Assembly (NCBI RefSeq): GCF_003732265.1
Contig: NZ_MOBK01000010.1
Coordinates: 219,792 to 283,791 of the forward strand
Reading direction: 5' to 3'
Origin: Pseudomonas brassicacearum
Lineage (GTDB): Bacteria > Pseudomonadota > Gammaproteobacteria > Pseudomonadales > Pseudomonadaceae
DNA: 64,000 nucleotides
Shown here: piece after piece, positions 60,939-64,000 of the stretch
How the letters are laid out: the number at the start of each line of letters is the position of its first letter
Position numbering within the stretch: the first letter of the stretch is position 1
The notes under the pieces: generated by a model
The model's input: only the letters and a program-made list of their open reading frames with translations
What the model was told of the DNA's origin: nothing
Databases searched by the model: none
Program-made: the position numbers and the translations under genes

Positions 60939-61653
60939 TGATGCCATTCAGGCGTGGGTAGGGGATCTTCAGTTCGACATGGCCCAACGCGTAAGGCGCG
61001 ATGGTGCTGGTTTCGTACTTGAGGATCACCCCGCCGTAGGTCAGCGCCACGTTCTGGGTTTTCTGGAACGGCCAGCTCTTCACGAACTCCGGTTCCTGAT
61101 CGAGCTTGGTGCTGATCAGCCAGCTGTTGTGCGCCACTTGCGCGGCTTTCCAGAACGCTTCTTCCTGACCCGGCACCAACATGTCCGACAGCGTCAGCAC
61201 TTTGTGCTGCTGGCGTGAATAGTTGATAAAGCTGCGGCCCGGGGTGCCATGGGCGCCGCCGGTGTCCAGATAGCTGGAAAATTCAACGATCACCAAGCCG
61301 TCATGCTGCTCACGTACCTTGGCTTGCAGGTAACTGCTGTAGCGCGGCCCGGCGGTGCGCAAAAACTCATCGCGATAGGCCGTCAGCGTCGGTGCCACCG
61401 GGGCGTCCGGTGTGGTGCGGGTCATTTGCAGCAGGCGTTTTTCGACGATGCCGTCAAGCTGCGGTTCGGCAGGGAAGCGCAGTGTATCGATGTTCACCAG
61501 CGGGCAATCGGGAGTGGTGCAACCCGGTTTCAGGGTTTCGGTGGCGTCGCGGGTAGTTTCCAGCGGCGCCCGGTAGTTGGGCTGGAACAGACTCTGGCAA
61601 GCGCCCAGCGTCAGGGCGATTGCGGCCACGGAGGCGATTTTAAAAAGCGACAT
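60907..61653 (-). CDS. DUF3298/RsiV-like lipoprotein
   Basis: 248 aa. Signal peptide with lipobox ALTLGAC (Cys near 18), so a lipoprotein. The mature part has a helical stretch with a repeated YRDEFLRTAGPRYSSYLQAK and the DUF3298 C-terminal region (SSYLDTGGAHGTPGRSFINY, VLTLSDMLVPGQEEAFW). Such proteins occur as RsiV-type anti-sigma ectodomains and free lipoproteins; function here unknown. ATG at 61653 with AAGGA. From memory PA4972 is the counterpart. Confidence 0.82.
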   Translation of the reverse strand: MSLFKIASVAAIALTLGACQSLFQPNYRAPLETTRDATETLKPGCTTPDCPLVNIDTLRFPAEPQLDGIVEKRLLQMTRTTPDAPVAPTLTAYRDEFLRTAGPRYSSYLQAKVREQHDGLVIVEFSSYLDTGGAHGTPGRSFINYSRQQHKVLTLSDMLVPGQEEAFWKAAQVAHNSWLISTKLDQEPEFVKSWPFQKTQNVALTYGGVILKYETSTIAPYALGHVELKIPYPRLNGIIKPELFPGRN

Positions 61654-61881
61654 GGGCGTCCTTTGTAAAACAGGGAAAGGCAAAAAGTTATCCGCTTCGA
61701 CTCTCAACGAAGCAGTCAGTTCGCCACTAAGCTAATTAGAGTTGGTTTCGCCCTCACCGTCTATCCCGCTGACGGGAAAGGGGCTGCATCAAATGTCGCA
61801 GGCGCGTTAGGATGGCGCGAAGTCGAGGTTGCAAGTCACAAAAAGGAGCCTCGTAACGGATTAGCAGTAAAGAGGATTGTC

Positions 61882-62499
61882 ATGACTGATTTTGCCAACG
61901 CCATTCCGACCGCCGTTGATATCGTTCGGCGCGAAAAGTGCTACGAGGGCTTTTACAAGCTCGACCGTGTGCACTTGCGCCACGAGCTGTTCGCTGGCGG
62001 CATGAGTCGCGAAATCAATCGTGAAGTGTTCGTGCGCCACGATGCGGTGTGCGTGCTGCCTTACGATCCGCAGCGCGACGAAGTGGTGCTGATCGAACAG
62101 TTTCGCGTCGGCGCCATGGGCAAGACCGACAACCCCTGGCTGATCGAACTGGTCGCTGGTCTGATCGACAAGGAAGAAGTGCCGGAAGAAGTTGCTCACC
62201 GCGAAGGGCAGGAGGAAGCTGGGCTTGTGTTCGGGGCGCTCTGGCCGATGCTCAAATATTTCCCGTCGCCGGGCGGCAGCAATGAGTTCGTGCACCTGTT
62301 CCTGGGGCGTTGCGATTCTACCGGGGTTGGCGGCCTGCATGGGCTGGAGGAAGAAGCTGAAGATATCCGCGTCACGGTCTGGGCGTTCGAAGATGCCTTG
62401 CAGGCCGTACGTGACGGGCGAATTGCCAACGCGGCCAGCATCATTGCCTTGCAATGGTTAGCTTTAAACCGCGCTGAAGTGAGGGGGTTATGGTCGTAA
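61882..62499 (+). CDS. aspP: ADP-ribose pyrophosphatase (Nudix)
   Basis: 205 aa Nudix hydrolase that splits ADP-ribose, and in some species ADP-glucose, into AMP and sugar phosphate. Complete Nudix box GLIDKEEVPEEVAHREGQEE followed by AGL (about 92-114). N-terminal swapped strand and FRVGAMGKTDNPWLIELVAG upstream of the box are characteristic of the NudF/AspP group. ATG at 61882 with AAAGAGGATTGTC upstream. First of three clustered genes ending with cpdA. Confidence 0.94.
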   Translation: MTDFANAIPTAVDIVRREKCYEGFYKLDRVHLRHELFAGGMSREINREVFVRHDAVCVLPYDPQRDEVVLIEQFRVGAMGKTDNPWLIELVAGLIDKEEVPEEVAHREGQEEAGLVFGALWPMLKYFPSPGGSNEFVHLFLGRCDSTGVGGLHGLEEEAEDIRVTVWAFEDALQAVRDGRIANAASIIALQWLALNRAEVRGLWS

Positions 62500-62942
62500 A
62501 CAAGCTGCGCGATCGCTATCGTGTCGACCTTGCGGGGCTGCAAGCTTCCTGCGAGGCGAACTACGCGCGCTTGATGCGACTGCTGCCGGACATGCGCGAC
62601 GAGCCAGCGGCGCGGCGCATTGCCGTGACGCATGGCGAACAGATGCTCGGCGTGCTGGCGCTGGAAGTGTTGCAGGTCTGTCCATACACCACGACCCTGC
62701 AAGTGCGCCAGGAGCACAGCCTGCCGTGGCTGCCGATTCCGCAGCTGGAAGTGCAGGTCTATCACGACGCCTGCATGGCCGAAGTGGTCAGCGCCGAACA
62801 TGCACGGCGTTTTCGTGGCATCTATCCTTACCCGAACGCCTCGATGCACCAGCCGGACGAAAAGGCCCAGCTGAACATGTTTCTGGGTGAGTGGCTGAGC
62901 CATTGCCTGGCGTGTGGACACGAATACGCCGTCGTTCGCTGA
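62490..62942 (+). CDS. DUF1249 (YqiB-like) protein
   Basis: 150 aa. Matches the YqiB family found next to nudF and cpdA in gammaproteobacteria: DLAGLQASCEANYARLMRLL at the N-terminus, then PLPWLPIPQLEVQVYHDA-like core (SLPWLPIPQLEVQVYHDACM) and PYPNASMHQPDEKAQLNMFL. No known activity. The ATG at 62490 overlaps the aspP stop by 10 bp, implying coupling. Confidence 0.9.
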   Translation: MVVNKLRDRYRVDLAGLQASCEANYARLMRLLPDMRDEPAARRIAVTHGEQMLGVLALEVLQVCPYTTTLQVRQEHSLPWLPIPQLEVQVYHDACMAEVVSAEHARRFRGIYPYPNASMHQPDEKAQLNMFLGEWLSHCLACGHEYAVVR

Positions 62943-63050
62943 GTGCGCGAGTTGTGAACTGCGTCAGGTTCACAGGTTTCCCCTTTTGAGCGTCCCCCAG
63001 CATAATTGCGGCACCTATCCACCCCCGTGATTCAGCCCTGGGAGAACGCC

Positions 63051-63866
63051 TTGCCGAGCGTATCCACATTGACCACCGCCGATCCGGCGTTGCTGGTGCA
63101 ACTCTCCGACAGCCATCTGTTCGCCGAAGCGGACGGCACATTGCTGGGCATGAACACGCGGGACAGCCTGCAAAAAGTCATCGAGCTGGTGCAACTTCAG
63201 CAGCCGAGTATCGACCTGATCATTGCCAGCGGCGACCTGTCTCAGGACGGGACGCTGGAGTCCTACCAGCAGTTTCGCGACATGACCGGGCAGCTCGATG
63301 CGCCGGCGCGCTGGATCCCCGGCAATCACGACGAGCCGCAAATCATGGCCGAGGCGGCGGTGCAGAGCGCATTGCTGGAACCGGTGGTGGATGTCGGCAA
63401 CTGGCGAGTCACCTTGCTTGATTCCGCCGTGCCGGGTTCGGTGCCGGGGTACTTGCAGGAGGAGCAGTTGCAGCTGTTGGCCCGATCATTGAGCGAGGCG
63501 CCGGAGCGGCATCATCTGGTGTGTTTTCACCATCATCCGGTGTCGATTGGCTGTGCGTGGATGGAGCCGATCGGGTTGCGCAATCCTGAGGCGCTGTTTG
63601 CAGTGCTGGATCGTTTTCCGCAGGTGCGGGCGGTTTTATGGGGGCATGTCCATCAGGAGATTGACCAGATGCGCAATGGCGTTCGGTTGATTGCTTCGCC
63701 GTCGACTTGCATTCAGTTCGAGCCGGGCAGTGATGATTTCAAGGTCGGGGAGCAGGCGCCGGGGTATCGCTGGTTGCGGTTGTTGCCGGATGGGCAGATC
63801 GAAACCGGGGTCGAGCGGGTCACCGGGTTTGATTTTCAGGTTGATTACGGCTCTAACGGCTACTGA
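63051..63866 (+). CDS. cpdA: 3',5'-cyclic-AMP phosphodiesterase CpdA
   Basis: 271 aa calcineurin-like class III phosphodiesterase that lowers cAMP, and thus Vfr/Crp signalling. Metal motifs are complete: QLSDSHLF, IASGDLSQDG, PGNHDEP, CFHHHPVS and LWGHVHQE. I chose TTG at 63051, which lies 5 nt after GGGAGA and gives MPSVSTLTTADPALLVQLSD; the ATG codons nearby are inside the domain. In P. aeruginosa CpdA (PA4969) limits Vfr activity. Same cluster as aspP and the DUF1249 gene. Confidence 0.93.
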   Translation: MPSVSTLTTADPALLVQLSDSHLFAEADGTLLGMNTRDSLQKVIELVQLQQPSIDLIIASGDLSQDGTLESYQQFRDMTGQLDAPARWIPGNHDEPQIMAEAAVQSALLEPVVDVGNWRVTLLDSAVPGSVPGYLQEEQLQLLARSLSEAPERHHLVCFHHHPVSIGCAWMEPIGLRNPEALFAVLDRFPQVRAVLWGHVHQEIDQMRNGVRLIASPSTCIQFEPGSDDFKVGEQAPGYRWLRLLPDGQIETGVERVTGFDFQVDYGSNGY

Positions 63867-63897
63867 TTTTTTATCATTAAGATAGTCCGAGTCGCCA

Positions 63898-63947
63898 CCT
63901 TCGCGAGCAAGCCCGCTCCCACAGGGGACTACATTCCAATGTGGGAG
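63898..63947. repeat. REP pair
   Basis: TTCGCGAGCAAGCCCGCTCC with TCCCACAG, then a short partial partner AATGTGGGAG, immediately before the terminal palindrome. Confidence 0.75.
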
Positions 63948-63982
63948 ATTCTATGTTTGGGGGGAACCCCCAAACATAGAAT
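63948..63982. repeat. 16-bp perfect inverted repeat at the right edge
   Basis: ATTCTATGTTTGGGGG (63948-63963) and its exact reverse complement CCCCCAAACATAGAAT (63967-63982) enclose GAA. The stem is far longer than that of other hairpins here and is joined to a REP remnant. No T-run is seen in the 18 bases that remain. Confidence 0.85.
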
Positions 63983-64000
63983 TTGGGCTGTATTCACTTT

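Overview
This window is a chromosomal segment of a Pseudomonas of the fluorescens group. The evidence is the high-GC codon use, the very strong resemblance of ThiC, PutA, GlnE and the LPS-core genes to Pseudomonas proteins, the many short REP/REPIN palindromes of the TGTGGGAGCGGGCTTGCTCG type, and a gene order from about 14.4 kb to 63.9 kb that, from memory, follows P. aeruginosa PAO1 PA5020-PA4969 with local differences. I see no phage, transposase, tRNA, rRNA or CRISPR array.

Layout. 0-8 kb: a truncated acyl-CoA dehydrogenase, then the divergent putA/putP proline-utilisation pair, whose shared intergenic region carries six TGCAAC/GTTGCA motifs (the core bound by E. coli PutA). 8-13.4 kb: an accessory island with an evolved VgrG (T6SS spike fused to a LysM and glycine-rich toxin-like C-terminus), an overlapping small membrane protein (candidate immunity), a DUF4123 adaptor, and a small DUF3077-like gene preceded by strongly structured leader DNA. 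13.4-27.7 kb: rlmJ, msrA, dipA (degenerate GGDEF, intact EAL), a PhoD-like phosphatase, aceF/aceE (pyruvate dehydrogenase) and glnE.

28-49.7 kb: the LPS core/lipid A export region. waaF-waaC-waaG-waaP and three further kinase-like genes form one tightly coupled operon. After a small lipoprotein gene come wapO (carbamoyltransferase), wapH, mig-14, dnpA, ssg and wapR, again with overlapping starts and stops. On the opposite strand lie an acyltransferase-3 gene and a WaaL O-antigen ligase read continuously into a kinase-like domain. msbA and hldE follow. Together these genes make, phosphorylate, carbamoylate, decorate, export and ligate the LPS core. mig-14 and dnpA are linked in the literature to antimicrobial-peptide resistance and persistence.

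49.8-64 kb: a hypothetical/aldo-keto reductase/FAD oxidoreductase operon, an SMR pump divergent from a LysR regulator, waaA (Kdo transferase), a TolC-type outer membrane channel, a TPP riboswitch with thiC and a CytX-type HMP transporter, a DUF3298-like lipoprotein, and aspP (nudF)-DUF1249-cpdA.

The most interesting items are the VgrG effector/candidate immunity/DUF4123 module, the WaaL-kinase fusion, the structured leader before the DUF3077-like gene, the clustered PutA-type operators, the three-lipoyl AceF, and the apparent absence of ilvE between glnE and waaF.
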